Source: Nocardia cyriacigeorgica (GTDB lineage Bacteria; Actinomycetota; Actinomycetes; Mycobacteriales; Mycobacteriaceae). Taken from it: a stretch of DNA of 64,000 nucleotides. Of this stretch, positions 49,725-59,739 are shown in pieces (position 1 is the stretch's first letter; every line of letters starts with the position of its first letter). The stretch lies in contig NZ_JAAGVC010000001.1 of the NCBI RefSeq assembly GCF_010858045.1, positions 130,061 to 194,060 on the forward strand. The letters run 5' to 3'. A program made the translations under genes and the position numbers. The notes beneath the pieces were generated by a model. The model was given only the letters and a program-made list of their open reading frames with translations. It ran no database searches and was not told the DNA's origin.

Positions 49725-52228
49725 TGCAACTCCTCGAGCATCGTCGATCGGGTGGTGATGTCGTCGGCGAGCCGGTCGAAGGCCCGCGCCCAGGCCGGAT
49801 CTCCGCAGCGGCGGGCCAGGTTCGTCGCCAGAGCTGCCGACGTCGGCGGCAGGTGCACCGACGCGGCGGTCAGCAATGACCGGTGCGCGGTCGGGGTGGT
49901 GCCGTGCGCTCCTGGACGACGTTCTGCCGCTCGCGCGCGTTCCTGGAGCAACAGCAGCACATGCCGGGCCACCGGCTCCGGCCACGGATGGCCGACGGCG
50001 GGCAGCAGCGCCTCGATCTCCGACAGCCAGGCACCGTCGAGCCGCAGCACATGCTGGATCCGATCGGCCGGTGGGAGCAGGCCGAACAGTTCCCGGCGAC
50101 GCAACATGGCCAGGTCCGAGGGGACTCCGGCGTCGAACAGCGCTCGCGCCCATCGCGGATCGCGTTCGGCGAGGGTGGCGTCGACCCAGCCATCGAACAT
50201 CGGTTGCCGGAACCGGTCGTCGATGGCGGCGCCGGTGGCGCGCTGCGGGGAATGCAGCACCGCCTCCCAATGCGCCAGCGGTGTCGCGGCCACCAGATGA
50301 CGCAACCGCCCGGCGGTGACATCGGGTGTGCCGGCCCAGCGATACCCGTATTCCCCGGTGCGGTCGGTGATGCCGTCACGCACGGCAGCGGTATCGAGCT
50401 CGTCCGGTATGTCGATGTTCACCTGGGCGTGCAGTGCCTTCCGGCCGATACGCACCCAGGCCGCGGCGCGTTCGGTCATGCGCTGGGAGAAAGCCGAATC
50501 CGGCAGCAGCCGCAGCAGCCCGGCCGCGGTCCGGCGCACATCGCCGCGCCGATCGTCGAGCGCGGACTCGAGCAGCGGCTCGTCGGCCGCGCTGATCCGG
50601 TGCTCCAGGACGGCGAGCAGCTCGGCCTTCAGCGGCCCCGACTCCGACTCCCATGCCGTGTGCAGCACCGTCCGCGCGGCGGCCGGGTCGCGTTGCCGCA
50701 GCGCGGCCAGCCACTCGGCCCGCTCGGCCGGTTGCCCGAGACGCCAGGCCGCATCGGATCCGGTGGGCTCGACCACCGCCGCACCGTGGCGGATCAAGGT
50801 GTGCCAGGCCGGATTGCGCTCGGCCAGCCACCGGCCCCGCGTTCCCGCCAGCCGTAGCAACGGTTCTCGCACATCGGCGTGCCCAGCGGCGTATTCGAGC
50901 AGTTGCGCGCACAGCACGTCGGGAGCGCGGTAGTCCAATGGCGCGGCGGCACTCAGCCATTCGGGCAGGAAGCGCGAGCGGTCGCGCAACAGCTGCGTCA
51001 ACCGCTCGGCGGCGGCGCGGGGCACCTGCCCGCGCGGATCGTCCTCGGCCGGTTCCGGTAGGTCGGCGCGGCCCGGGAGGATGCCACCGCGAGCGAAGGC
51101 GGCATCCAGGGCGGCGGATTCGAGCAGAAGCAGAGCGGGATCGGTGTCCAACTGCCGCACCTCGGCGGCGACGGGGGGAGGCAGCGCTGCGGTCGGTGGC
51201 GGTCGGCGCGCGGTGCCGAGCAGTGCCGCCGAGGCCAATTCGGCCGAGGCGACCGCCCCGCGCCCGCCGGGCCCGCTCACCACGGTGCCGATGTCGATCA
51301 CCGCACCCGAGGCCAGCACCGACAGGGGCAGCAGGCCGCTGTCGGTCCATTCGGCCGTCACGGTCACCGGATGGCCGCCGGAGACGCCGAGCAGGTCCCA
51401 CGGCGGGTCGAGGGTCGCCAGCGGCAGTGCGGCGCCGCTGGTTTCGGCCAGCTGCCAGCCCTCCTCGCCCGGCACCGGCACGACGTCGGCGAGCAGCATC
51501 GGCCAGGAGCCGAGCCATGGATCGGCAGCGAGTGCCTCGGTATAGCGGTTCACGGCCGCCTCGAGACCGGACGTCGGTTCTCGCGGCACCGTGGTGAACG
51601 GTTCGGCGCCACCGTGCGCGGCGCCCCAAAGCGCCCGCAACGGCGCCGCCGCCGGATAGAAGTGCAGATCGGCCTCGGCCATCATGCCGAGCGCCGGTGC
51701 TTCGACCGCGAAGCCGGGCGAACCGAAATTGTGGTCGATCAGCAGCGCCCAGCGGCCGCTGCGCCGCCCGAACAGCCAGGTGCGCCGGGTGTAGAGCCGG
51801 TCGTCCTCGGTGACGCGGACGCCGAGCGTCATCCATTGGTCGCGGACGGCGGGTTCGGCCCGTACCGAATCCGTCCTGGTGGGGTAGCCGATATGGGTGC
51901 GGACGCTGGCGGCCAGCGGCGGCGCGAGCTCGTCGAGCCTGCGGTGCGCGGTGACGAGCAGATGCAGCCGGGCATACCGGTCGAGCACCACCTGCGGCCA
52001 GTCGGAGCGGGTGATCACGGCCGCGGGCACCTGCCGCAGGATCGCCGCCACTCCGGGCGCCTGCGCGTCCACCATGCGCGCCGCCATCGCTTCGAACGCG
52101 CCGAACGACCGATCCGACTGCGCCAGCCCGGTGCGCACCTGGTCGGCCAGCCAGATATCGAGTTCGGCCAATCCCGCGCTCACCCGCACCCGGCGTTGCG
52201 CCGTGGCCGGGTTCTGGCGCGCAGTCAC
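49721..52228 (-). CDS. DUF5691 protein fused to a SWIM-protein C-terminal half (zinc finger missing)
   Basis: A protein of 835 residues and first gene of the cassette. Residues about 10-320 (GLAELDIWLADQVRTGLAQ, AARMVDAQAPGVA, LYTRRTWLFGRRSGR, DLHFYPAAAPLRALWG, WPMLLADVVPVPGEEGWQL) match what I remember as the C-terminal half of the SWIM zinc-finger protein that precedes DUF5691 in Streptomyces-type clusters. Residues from about 335 (ELASAALLGTARRPP) onward are DUF5691 with helical repeat character. No CxC...CxH SWIM motif exists in the protein, nor in 52229-52540 on the same strand. GTG 52228 with GAGG about 9 bases upstream. Function unknown. Confidence 0.72.
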   Translation of the reverse strand: MTARQNPATAQRRVRVSAGLAELDIWLADQVRTGLAQSDRSFGAFEAMAARMVDAQAPGVAAILRQVPAAVITRSDWPQVVLDRYARLHLLVTAHRRLDELAPPLAASVRTHIGYPTRTDSVRAEPAVRDQWMTLGVRVTEDDRLYTRRTWLFGRRSGRWALLIDHNFGSPGFAVEAPALGMMAEADLHFYPAAAPLRALWGAAHGGAEPFTTVPREPTSGLEAAVNRYTEALAADPWLGSWPMLLADVVPVPGEEGWQLAETSGAALPLATLDPPWDLLGVSGGHPVTVTAEWTDSGLLPLSVLASGAVIDIGTVVSGPGGRGAVASAELASAALLGTARRPPPTAALPPPVAAEVRQLDTDPALLLLESAALDAAFARGGILPGRADLPEPAEDDPRGQVPRAAAERLTQLLRDRSRFLPEWLSAAAPLDYRAPDVLCAQLLEYAAGHADVREPLLRLAGTRGRWLAERNPAWHTLIRHGAAVVEPTGSDAAWRLGQPAERAEWLAALRQRDPAAARTVLHTAWESESGPLKAELLAVLEHRISAADEPLLESALDDRRGDVRRTAAGLLRLLPDSAFSQRMTERAAAWVRIGRKALHAQVNIDIPDELDTAAVRDGITDRTGEYGYRWAGTPDVTAGRLRHLVAATPLAHWEAVLHSPQRATGAAIDDRFRQPMFDGWVDATLAERDPRWARALFDAGVPSDLAMLRRRELFGLLPPADRIQHVLRLDGAWLSEIEALLPAVGHPWPEPVARHVLLLLQERARAAERRPGAHGTTPTAHRSLLTAASVHLPPTSAALATNLARRCGDPAWARAFDRLADDITTRSTMLEELQ

Positions 52229-52667
52229 CGGCTCTGCCTCACGTGCTCCATACTTCCCCCGCTCCTCGAGCCCCCTGCATTCGGTCCCCGGATTTCTACC
52301 GCATCGCACCGACAAGTTCCCTCGCCACCCGGATCTACCTGGGAAATCCGCTGTGCCGTCGAATTTTTCGGCGACGGTCGGCCGAGCGTGCGCTTGCGCA
52401 CACGGGTGAGCTCTGGCATTCTGACCTGTTCGGCTCGCCCGAGCCACCCTGCACAGGGTGACACACCAACGAGCTGCCCGTCGGGGCTGGCGAGGGGTGG
52501 ACATCGGAGCGCAGCCCCGCGTTTCGATGGCCAATTCCATCCCCGCGGGCAGTTTCTCGTCTGTGCCTGCGCCCGGCTATCGGGTAGCGTTTCGGACAGC
52601 TTTCGTACAGTGCGACCGCGCGCGGGGTGGAGGGTGCGCCGCGGTTCGGTGGTGCAGGGGGTGGTGT
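52229..52667. other. Divergent intergenic region with a direct repeat
   Basis: 439 bases between the DUF5691 fusion gene (minus) and the Rad50-like ATPase gene (plus). No credible gene in any frame. Two direct copies of TTTCG(G/T)ACAG lie at 52590-52599 and 52601-52610, exactly one helical turn apart and about 58 bases before the ATPase ATG. This is a candidate regulator site or promoter region for the plus-strand pair. Confidence 0.45.
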
Positions 52668-55094
52668 ATGCGCACGAATTCCGAGACCGGCCCGGGGAGT
52701 CGGCACGCGCCCCGCTTGGCCGAGCTGGTCACCCGGCGGCTCGAATCCGATCCCGCGGTCACCGCGGATATCGCGCACACCGTGCTGGCGGCTCTCGGCG
52801 ATCTCGAATCGAGCGAACCGGCAGCAGAATTCGGGGCCGCGGGTATTTTCCTGCGGGCGATCCGAGTGCGCGGGTTCCGTGGAATCGGTGCCGAGACCAC
52901 TCTCGAGCTGGCGCCCGGTCCCGGTCTGACCTTGGTGGTCGGCCGCAACGGCAGCGGTAAATCCAGTTTCGCCGAGGCCGCGGAACTGGCGCTGACCGGC
53001 GGCAACCGGCGCTGGGACGGCCGGTCGGCGGCCTGGCGCGAGGGCTGGCGCAATCTGCACGAACCCGAAACCGCGCGTATCGAACTGGAATTACTCGCCG
53101 GCGGCGAGCAGCCCGCGCTCACCGTCGTCAAGGAATGGGCACCAGGTGCCGCGCTGACGGAAGCGCGGTGGACCCAGCGCACGGCCGCGGGCCCGGCGCC
53201 GTTCCCCGCGCGCCGCTGGTCGGTGCCGCTCGAGCTGTACCGCCCGTTCCTGTCCTACAGCGAACTCGGTGCCTTGGTCGACGGCAAACCGAGCGAGCTG
53301 TTCGACGCGTTGCATCAACTGCTCGGACTCGATGAACTCACCTTCGCGCAGGAGACCATCCGGATGCGGCGGCTCGAGCTCGAACGCGCGGCCCGCGACT
53401 CCCGCCAGGAACGGCTCGAACTGCTCGCCGATCTGGCCGCCGTGGCCGACGACCGCGCCATCCGGATGACCGAACTGCTGCGCCCGCCCGCGCCGGACCT
53501 GGCCGCGGTGGAAGCCGAGCTGTTCGGCACCGGCTCGGGCGGCGAACCCGAGGGCCTGCGCGCCATCGTGCGCCTGCGGTTGCCGTCGGAGGCCGAGGTC
53601 GCCGAGGTCGCCGCCCGGCTGGCCGCCTGCGGCACCGCGCTCGACCGCGACTCCACCGCCGACGCCGAGGCCGATCTGCGCATCCTCGACCTGCTCACCC
53701 GCGCCCGTGAGCACGCCGCCCGCACCGGGCCGTGCCCGTGTCCGGTGTGCGGACAGGGCAGTCTCGACCAGCAGTGGTCCCGGGCCGCCGAGGCCTCCAT
53801 CGCCCAATTGAGCGAGCGGGTGGCCGCGCTGGCCGGCGCTCGTAGCGAGCTGAGCGATGCGTTGCGGGCGGCGCGCTCGCTACCGGAACAGATTCCGGCG
53901 GAGCTGGCCTTCGATCCGCGCAACCCACCAACGGTCGACACCGCGGCGGCCCGGCGGGCCTGGTCGGAATGGGCGGCGCTCACCAACGCCGAGTACACCC
54001 CGGAGCTGCCCGGGCGGCTGCTGGCCGCGCACGCGCGGCTGGTCGACGAGCTCGACTTCTTGCAGCAGGGCACCCGCAAGGAACTCGACCGGCTCGACGA
54101 GGTCTGGGCGCCGCTGACGCCGCGTATCGCCGCGTGGCTCGACGGGGCCCGCGCGGTGGCCGCGCATGCCGACGAGCTGCGCACGGTGCGCAAGGCCGAG
54201 GAGTGGCTCAAGGCGGCCACCGCCGGCCTGCGTGGGGAACGGATGGCGCCACTCGAGACGACAGCGCGCTGGGTATGGCACAGCCTGCGTCAGCAGAGCA
54301 ACGTCGAACTGGGCGGCATCCGGCTGCAAGGCAATGTGAACACCGCGCGGCGGGTTCTGCTCGACGTCACCGTCGACGAGGTGGACGGCGCCGCACTCGG
54401 GGTGATGAGCCAGGGCGAGCTGCACGCCCTCGGGCTCTCGCTGTTCCTGCCCCGCGCGACCGTGGAGGACAGCCCGTTCCGATTCGTCATGATCGACGAT
54501 CCGGTGCAGGCGATGGACCCGGCCAAGGTCGACGGGCTGGCCAGGGTACTGGCGACGGTGGCCTGGACCCGGCAGGTGGTGGTGTTCACCCATGACGAGC
54601 GGCTGGCCGAGGCGGTGCGCCGGATGCAGATCGACGCCAGGGTGCTCGAGGTGCAGCGGCGCGAGCGTTCCCGGGTGGAGGTGCGGGTGTCCGGCGATCC
54701 GGTGCTGCGCTACCTCGACGACGCCCGCGCGCTCACCCGCACCCCGCAGCTGCCACCCGCGATCGCCGACGAACTCGTCGCCACCTGCTGCCGTTCGGCG
54801 CTGGAAGCGGCGAGCCTGGCCAGGGCGCGGCGCACGCTGCTCGCCGACGGCGTCGACCATCGTGAGGTGCAGCGCCTGATCGATACCGCACAATCCACCA
54901 GAGCCATGGTGGCGCTCGCGGTCCTCGGGCCGTCCGGCCGGATCGAAGATCTGGGCAAACACCTTGCCCGCGAAGGCAAATGGGCTGTCGGTGCGCTCCG
55001 TGACGCCACCGCGGGCGCGCATGTGCCGATCGGGCGCAGCATGCAGGAGTTGATCGCCGATACCGAAAAGCTCGTCGAATGGCTGGCGCGATGA
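52668..55094 (+). CDS. Rad50/SbcC-like coiled-coil ATPase with a CxxC zinc-hook motif
   Basis: A protein of 808 residues. Near residue 60 is IRVRGFRGIGAETTLEL, then Walker A VVGRNGSGKSS near 86-96. A long central part with coiled-coil composition contains CPCPVCGQGSL (about 356), a CxxC at the place where Rad50/SbcC have the zinc hook. The ATPase is completed by the signature MSQGELHALGLSLFL (about 580), Walker B RFVMIDDPVQAMDP (about 605) and VVVFTHDERLAEA. This is the RecF/SMC class that acts on DNA ends or as sensor in defence modules. ATG 52668 with GGGGG 7 bases upstream. Its stop overlaps the next start (ATGA). Confidence 0.82.
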   Translation: MRTNSETGPGSRHAPRLAELVTRRLESDPAVTADIAHTVLAALGDLESSEPAAEFGAAGIFLRAIRVRGFRGIGAETTLELAPGPGLTLVVGRNGSGKSSFAEAAELALTGGNRRWDGRSAAWREGWRNLHEPETARIELELLAGGEQPALTVVKEWAPGAALTEARWTQRTAAGPAPFPARRWSVPLELYRPFLSYSELGALVDGKPSELFDALHQLLGLDELTFAQETIRMRRLELERAARDSRQERLELLADLAAVADDRAIRMTELLRPPAPDLAAVEAELFGTGSGGEPEGLRAIVRLRLPSEAEVAEVAARLAACGTALDRDSTADAEADLRILDLLTRAREHAARTGPCPCPVCGQGSLDQQWSRAAEASIAQLSERVAALAGARSELSDALRAARSLPEQIPAELAFDPRNPPTVDTAAARRAWSEWAALTNAEYTPELPGRLLAAHARLVDELDFLQQGTRKELDRLDEVWAPLTPRIAAWLDGARAVAAHADELRTVRKAEEWLKAATAGLRGERMAPLETTARWVWHSLRQQSNVELGGIRLQGNVNTARRVLLDVTVDEVDGAALGVMSQGELHALGLSLFLPRATVEDSPFRFVMIDDPVQAMDPAKVDGLARVLATVAWTRQVVVFTHDERLAEAVRRMQIDARVLEVQRRERSRVEVRVSGDPVLRYLDDARALTRTPQLPPAIADELVATCCRSALEAASLARARRTLLADGVDHREVQRLIDTAQSTRAMVALAVLGPSGRIEDLGKHLAREGKWAVGALRDATAGAHVPIGRSMQELIADTEKLVEWLAR

Positions 55095-55588
55095 GTGAGG
55101 AAGCCGGCCCTGCCCGGCGCCGACGACGTCGGGGCGCGCGTGGCAGCGGCGGACGATCTCGCGGGCCGCGGCAGCGGCCGCGCCCGCACGGCCCGCCTCG
55201 CGACGAAACGCACATCGGCGTGGACCGTCCGAGCGTCGCCGAGCGGCTGGCCGCCGTCGACGGGCTGCTCGACGGCAGCGTCACCGACGCGGGCGGTCTG
55301 TGGTCGCGGGCGACGGCGTGGATTCTGCGGATCGCGCTGGAGCAGGTCGTCGACGAGCTGTGGATCCGGGTGGCGCCGGAGTTGATGCGCTGCCCCATGC
55401 GCGCCCAATTGCTGGCCCTGCGCACCTTCGCCGGACCGTTCACCGCCGCGCGGATCGCGACTTTGTGGTCGGCGCTGTCGCATGCGGCGCACCATCACGA
55501 CTACGAGCTGGCGCCTGCCGTCATCGAGCTGCGGCGCTGGCGGGAGGAAACCGCGCGCATCGCCGACGAGCTCGCCACGATCGGATGA
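55091..55588 (+). CDS. Basic-tailed helical protein coupled to the Rad50-like ATPase
   Basis: A protein of 165 residues I do not recognise. Residues 8-40 are an Arg/Gly/Pro-rich, probably nucleic-acid-binding or disordered stretch (RRRRRRGARGSGGRSRGPR). The rest is helical with a His cluster in LSHAAHHHDYELAPAVIELRRWREE. A long helical bundle ending in R/H-rich helices recalls HEPN-type nucleases or antitoxin-like partners, but no clear RxxxxH motif can be claimed. The 4-base overlap with the ATPase stop argues for a complex between the two. Confidence 0.6.
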   Translation: MSEEAGPARRRRRRGARGSGGRSRGPRQRPRPHGPPRDETHIGVDRPSVAERLAAVDGLLDGSVTDAGGLWSRATAWILRIALEQVVDELWIRVAPELMRCPMRAQLLALRTFAGPFTAARIATLWSALSHAAHHHDYELAPAVIELRRWREETARIADELATIG

Positions 55589-55650
55589 GCACCGGGCCTG
55601 CCCGCTGGGCCTGCCCGGCTCCCGGTTGGTCCGGACGGCGGCGGGTGAGC

Positions 55651-56052
55651 ATGATCGGTGTCATGGATCAGACGCAGCCATGTCCGTGCCGGCGCGGCGA
55701 ACCGTTCGGCAGCTGCTGCGGGCCGCTCTTGGCGGGCGAGCGCGATGCGCCGACCGCCGAGGCACTGATGCGCTCGCGCTACACCGCGTTCGCTGTCGGC
55801 GACGTCGGCTATCTGCGCCGGTCCTGGCATCGGCGCAGCCGCCCGGCGACCCTCGAACTCGATCCGGACCAGCGCTGGCTGTTCCTCGAGATCCAGCGGA
55901 CCGAACGCGGCGGGCCCTTCGACGACACCGGCACGGTCGAGTTCACCGCGCACTACCGCGACGGCGCAGGCCGCGGCGCCCTGCACGAGGTCAGCCGCTT
56001 CGTGCGGGAGGACGGACGCTGGGTCTACCTCGACGGCGACGTCAGCGCCTGA
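55651..56052 (+). CDS. YchJ/UPF0225-type protein with SEC-C-like zinc motif
   Basis: A protein of 133 residues. The N-terminus carries PCPCRRGEPFGSCCGPLL, the C-x-C-x8-C-C zinc motif of SEC-C/YchJ proteins, then EALMRSRYTAFAVGDVGYLRRSWH and an NTF2-like strand region ending VREDGRWVYLDGDV. The function of the family is unknown. ATG 55651 has the better upstream sequence (GGCGGGTGAGC); ATG 55663 (MDQTQPCPC) is an equally possible start giving 129 residues. Confidence 0.82.
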   Translation: MIGVMDQTQPCPCRRGEPFGSCCGPLLAGERDAPTAEALMRSRYTAFAVGDVGYLRRSWHRRSRPATLELDPDQRWLFLEIQRTERGGPFDDTGTVEFTAHYRDGAGRGALHEVSRFVREDGRWVYLDGDVSA

Positions 56053-56087
56053 TCCGCGTGCGCGCCGCTCCCGGTAGGGTTCGCCGC

Positions 56088-56363
56088 ATGCCCCGTGTCG
56101 CGATCGAGTACTGCACCCAGTGCCGCTGGCTGCTACGCGCGAGCTGGATGGCGCAGGAACTGCTGAGTACCTTCGCCACCGACCTCGGCGAGGTCGCCCT
56201 GGTGCCGGGCACGGGCGGCGTCTTCCGGATCACCGTCGACGGCGAGCAGATCTGGGAACGCAAGGCCGACGGCGGTTTCCCCGAGATCGCGGTGCTCAAG
56301 CAGCGGGTGCGCGACCGGGTGGCCCCTGACCGCGACCTCGGCCACGTCGACCGCAGGGACTGA
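56088..56363 (+). CDS. SelT/SelW/SelH-family (Rdx) protein
   Basis: A thioredoxin-like protein of 91 residues with the redox motif CTQC at residues 9-12 (VAIEYCTQCRWLLRASWMAQELL) and the family's later GTGGVFRITVDGEQIWERKADGGFPE. In bacteria, Cys replaces the selenocysteine of SelW. Probably a small thiol oxidoreductase; partners are unknown. It follows the YchJ-like gene by 35 bases. Confidence 0.88.
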   Translation: MPRVAIEYCTQCRWLLRASWMAQELLSTFATDLGEVALVPGTGGVFRITVDGEQIWERKADGGFPEIAVLKQRVRDRVAPDRDLGHVDRRD

Positions 56364-56375
56364 ACGTGCGCGGCC

Positions 56376-56594
56376 TCAGCCGCAGCAGCCGCCTCCACAG
56401 CACCCACCGGAGGGGCGCGGCGCGGCGGCGGGCGCCGGTGCGGCGGCTCGGCCGACGGTTGCGAAGGTGGTGAGTAGTTTGACGGTGTCGTCGTGCCCGT
56501 TCGGGCAGGGAGCCGGCGCGGACGCCTCGGCCATCGGACGGTTCACCTCGAACGTGTCACCGCAGCTGCGACACCGAAAGTTGTAACTCGGCAT
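56376..56594 (-). CDS. FmdB-type zinc ribbon protein
   Basis: A protein of 72 residues. It starts MPSYNFRCRSCGDTFEVNRPM, the FmdB/CxxC ribbon; the second ligand pair is CPNGH, giving Cys3-His zinc coordination. It ends in a Gly/Cys tail (GGCCGGGCCG). These small regulators are found beside many operons and their function is obscure. Convergent with the SelW-like gene and divergent from the carboxylesterase. Confidence 0.85.
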   Translation of the reverse strand: MPSYNFRCRSCGDTFEVNRPMAEASAPAPCPNGHDDTVKLLTTFATVGRAAAPAPAAAPRPSGGCCGGGCCG

Positions 56595-56767
56595 CGGCCA
56601 AGTGTAGCGAGCAGGTGACCCAGCAGACATTCGCCGCGGAATTGCCCGCTGAGCTGGGCCGCCGCCACGCCGGGCGCGACGCGCCGTCAGATGGTTCGCT
56701 TCGGTCACCACGGGTGTCATGAACACCGTCGTACCCTCGATAGACAGAGGTATGAGGAGGGTCCGCG

Positions 56768-58336
56768 ATGAGCACTGAGTTGATTCGAGCGACGGCCACG
56801 CAGGACGAGTCCGGACCGGTGGCCGAGACCGACTACGGCCGGGTGCGCGGTGTGCGCGACGGCGGGGTGCTCGTCTGGCGCGGTGTCCCCTACGCCGCCG
56901 CACCGGCAGGCCCGCACCGGTTCTCCCTGCCCCGTCCACCGCAGACCTGGGACGGCATCCGCGACACCATCGAGTCCGGTCAGATCGCGCCGCAGAACAT
57001 GGACAACACCGTTCCCATCGACAAGGGCCTGCGGATGGGGGAGGACTGTCTGTGGCTCAATGTCTTCGCTCCGGCGGGCACTGATGGCGGCCCGCACCCG
57101 GTCATGGTGTGGTTGCACGGTGGCGCGTACTGCCTTGGTACCGCGGCGCAGGGCATCTACGACGGCCGCAGGCTGGTCGAGACCGGCGATGTCGTGGTGG
57201 TGACGGTGAACTACCGCATCGGGGCGCTCGGCTTCCTCGATCTGTCCTCGCTGTCGCCGGATTTCGTGCCCAATCTCGGCCTGCACGATCAGCTGTTCGC
57301 GCTGGAGTGGGTGCAGCGCAATATCGCCGCGTTCGGCGGCGACCCGGACAATGTCACCCTGTTCGGTGAATCCTCGGGCGGCGGCTGCGTGACCGCGCTG
57401 CTCACCGCGCCGCGCGCGGCCGGCCTGTTCCATCGCGCGATCGCGCAGAGTCCGCCCGCGACAACGGTTTTCGGGCGCGAACGCGCCGCCGGAGTTGCCG
57501 ACAGGTTCCTGGAGCTGATCGATCTGCCCCGCGAGCGCGCGGGCGAACTGCTCGAGTGCCCGATCGACCGGATCATCGATGCGGCCGCGATCCTGATCGA
57601 TGAAGTGCCGATCCAGGCCCCCGGCACCTTGGCCGCGGCCCCGGTGGTCGACGGCGACCTGCTGCCCGGCTATCCCACCGACCGTTTCCGTGACGGGCTC
57701 TCGCATCGGGTGCCGCTGATCATCGGCACCAACAAAGACGAGGCTTCGCTGTTCCGGCTGTTCCGCTCACCGATCATGCCGGTCACCCCGGAAGCGGTGA
57801 ACGCCATGCTCAATGGTGTGCAGGAAAGCCATCCGGGAATGTCGCACGAACGCATCGCCGAGATCACCTCCGCCTACCCCGATCTGGCCAAGCCGCGCGG
57901 TGCGCTGGCCATGTCCACCGATGCCGCGTTCCGGATGCCCGCGCACTGGGTGGCCGATACCCATTCCCGGCATTCGCGCACCTGGATGTACCGGTTCGAC
58001 CACGCAACCCCTATGTTGCGGGCGGCGCGGGTCGGGGCCGGGCACGCCACCGAATTGCCCTATGTCTTCGGCAATTTCGGCACCTTCAACCACGATCCGA
58101 CCTTCTGGCTCGGCGGCCGCAAGGTGGCCACCGAGGTCTCCGGACGGATGATGCGGCGCTGGTTGGCCTTCGCCCACCACGGTGTGCCTGCCGCGCTCGA
58201 CGGGTCCAAACATTGGCCGCCCTATCACGAGCAGACCCGCACCACCCTGCTCATCGACGCCGTCGACCGGGTGGTCGACGACCCCGACCACGACCTGCAC
58301 ACCGCCTGGGGCGAGCAAGCGGTCGGCTTCGCCTGA
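56768..58336 (+). CDS. Type B carboxylesterase
   Basis: An alpha/beta-hydrolase of 522 residues. The oxyanion-hole motif WLHGGAYCLG is near residue 115, the nucleophile motif FGESSGGGC near 198-206. A Glu in GTNKDEASLF and the catalytic-His region GAGHATELPYVFGN complete the pattern, as in p-nitrobenzyl esterases. It hydrolyses carboxylic esters of broad or unknown range. GAGGAGGGTCCGCG precedes ATG 56768. There is no signal peptide, so it is cytoplasmic. Followed by a GC hairpin and a poly-C run. Confidence 0.9.
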   Translation: MSTELIRATATQDESGPVAETDYGRVRGVRDGGVLVWRGVPYAAAPAGPHRFSLPRPPQTWDGIRDTIESGQIAPQNMDNTVPIDKGLRMGEDCLWLNVFAPAGTDGGPHPVMVWLHGGAYCLGTAAQGIYDGRRLVETGDVVVVTVNYRIGALGFLDLSSLSPDFVPNLGLHDQLFALEWVQRNIAAFGGDPDNVTLFGESSGGGCVTALLTAPRAAGLFHRAIAQSPPATTVFGRERAAGVADRFLELIDLPRERAGELLECPIDRIIDAAAILIDEVPIQAPGTLAAAPVVDGDLLPGYPTDRFRDGLSHRVPLIIGTNKDEASLFRLFRSPIMPVTPEAVNAMLNGVQESHPGMSHERIAEITSAYPDLAKPRGALAMSTDAAFRMPAHWVADTHSRHSRTWMYRFDHATPMLRAARVGAGHATELPYVFGNFGTFNHDPTFWLGGRKVATEVSGRMMRRWLAFAHHGVPAALDGSKHWPPYHEQTRTTLLIDAVDRVVDDPDHDLHTAWGEQAVGFA

Positions 58337-58344
58337 GCGGCGCC

Positions 58345-58365
58345 GGGGCGGGCCATCCCCGCCCC
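58345..58365 (+). terminator. GC hairpin after the carboxylesterase
   Basis: GGGGCGGG / CCCGCCCC, an 8-bp perfect stem with a 5-base loop, directly after the esterase stop. The right arm merges into the poly-C tract and not into a T-run, so termination strength is uncertain. Confidence 0.55.
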
Positions 58366-58380
58366 CCCCCCCCCCCCCCC
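58362..58380. repeat. Homopolymer tract of 19 C
   Basis: An uninterrupted run of 19 C in the 61-base convergent gap between the carboxylesterase and the P450. Such a run is prone to replication slippage and to sequencing or assembly length error. Confidence 0.9.
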
Positions 58381-58397
58381 GCCCGGGACACCACTGC

Positions 58398-59702
<1,305 letters not shown>

Positions 59703-59739
59703 CTCTCACCCGACCCCATCGTCTGATGTGTGCGATATC

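Noticed and set aside
52229..52540. A missing SWIM zinc finger upstream of DUF5691
   Set aside because: A short TCRC occurs in one minus frame, but no CxH partner or other SWIM features are present in any of the minus frames.
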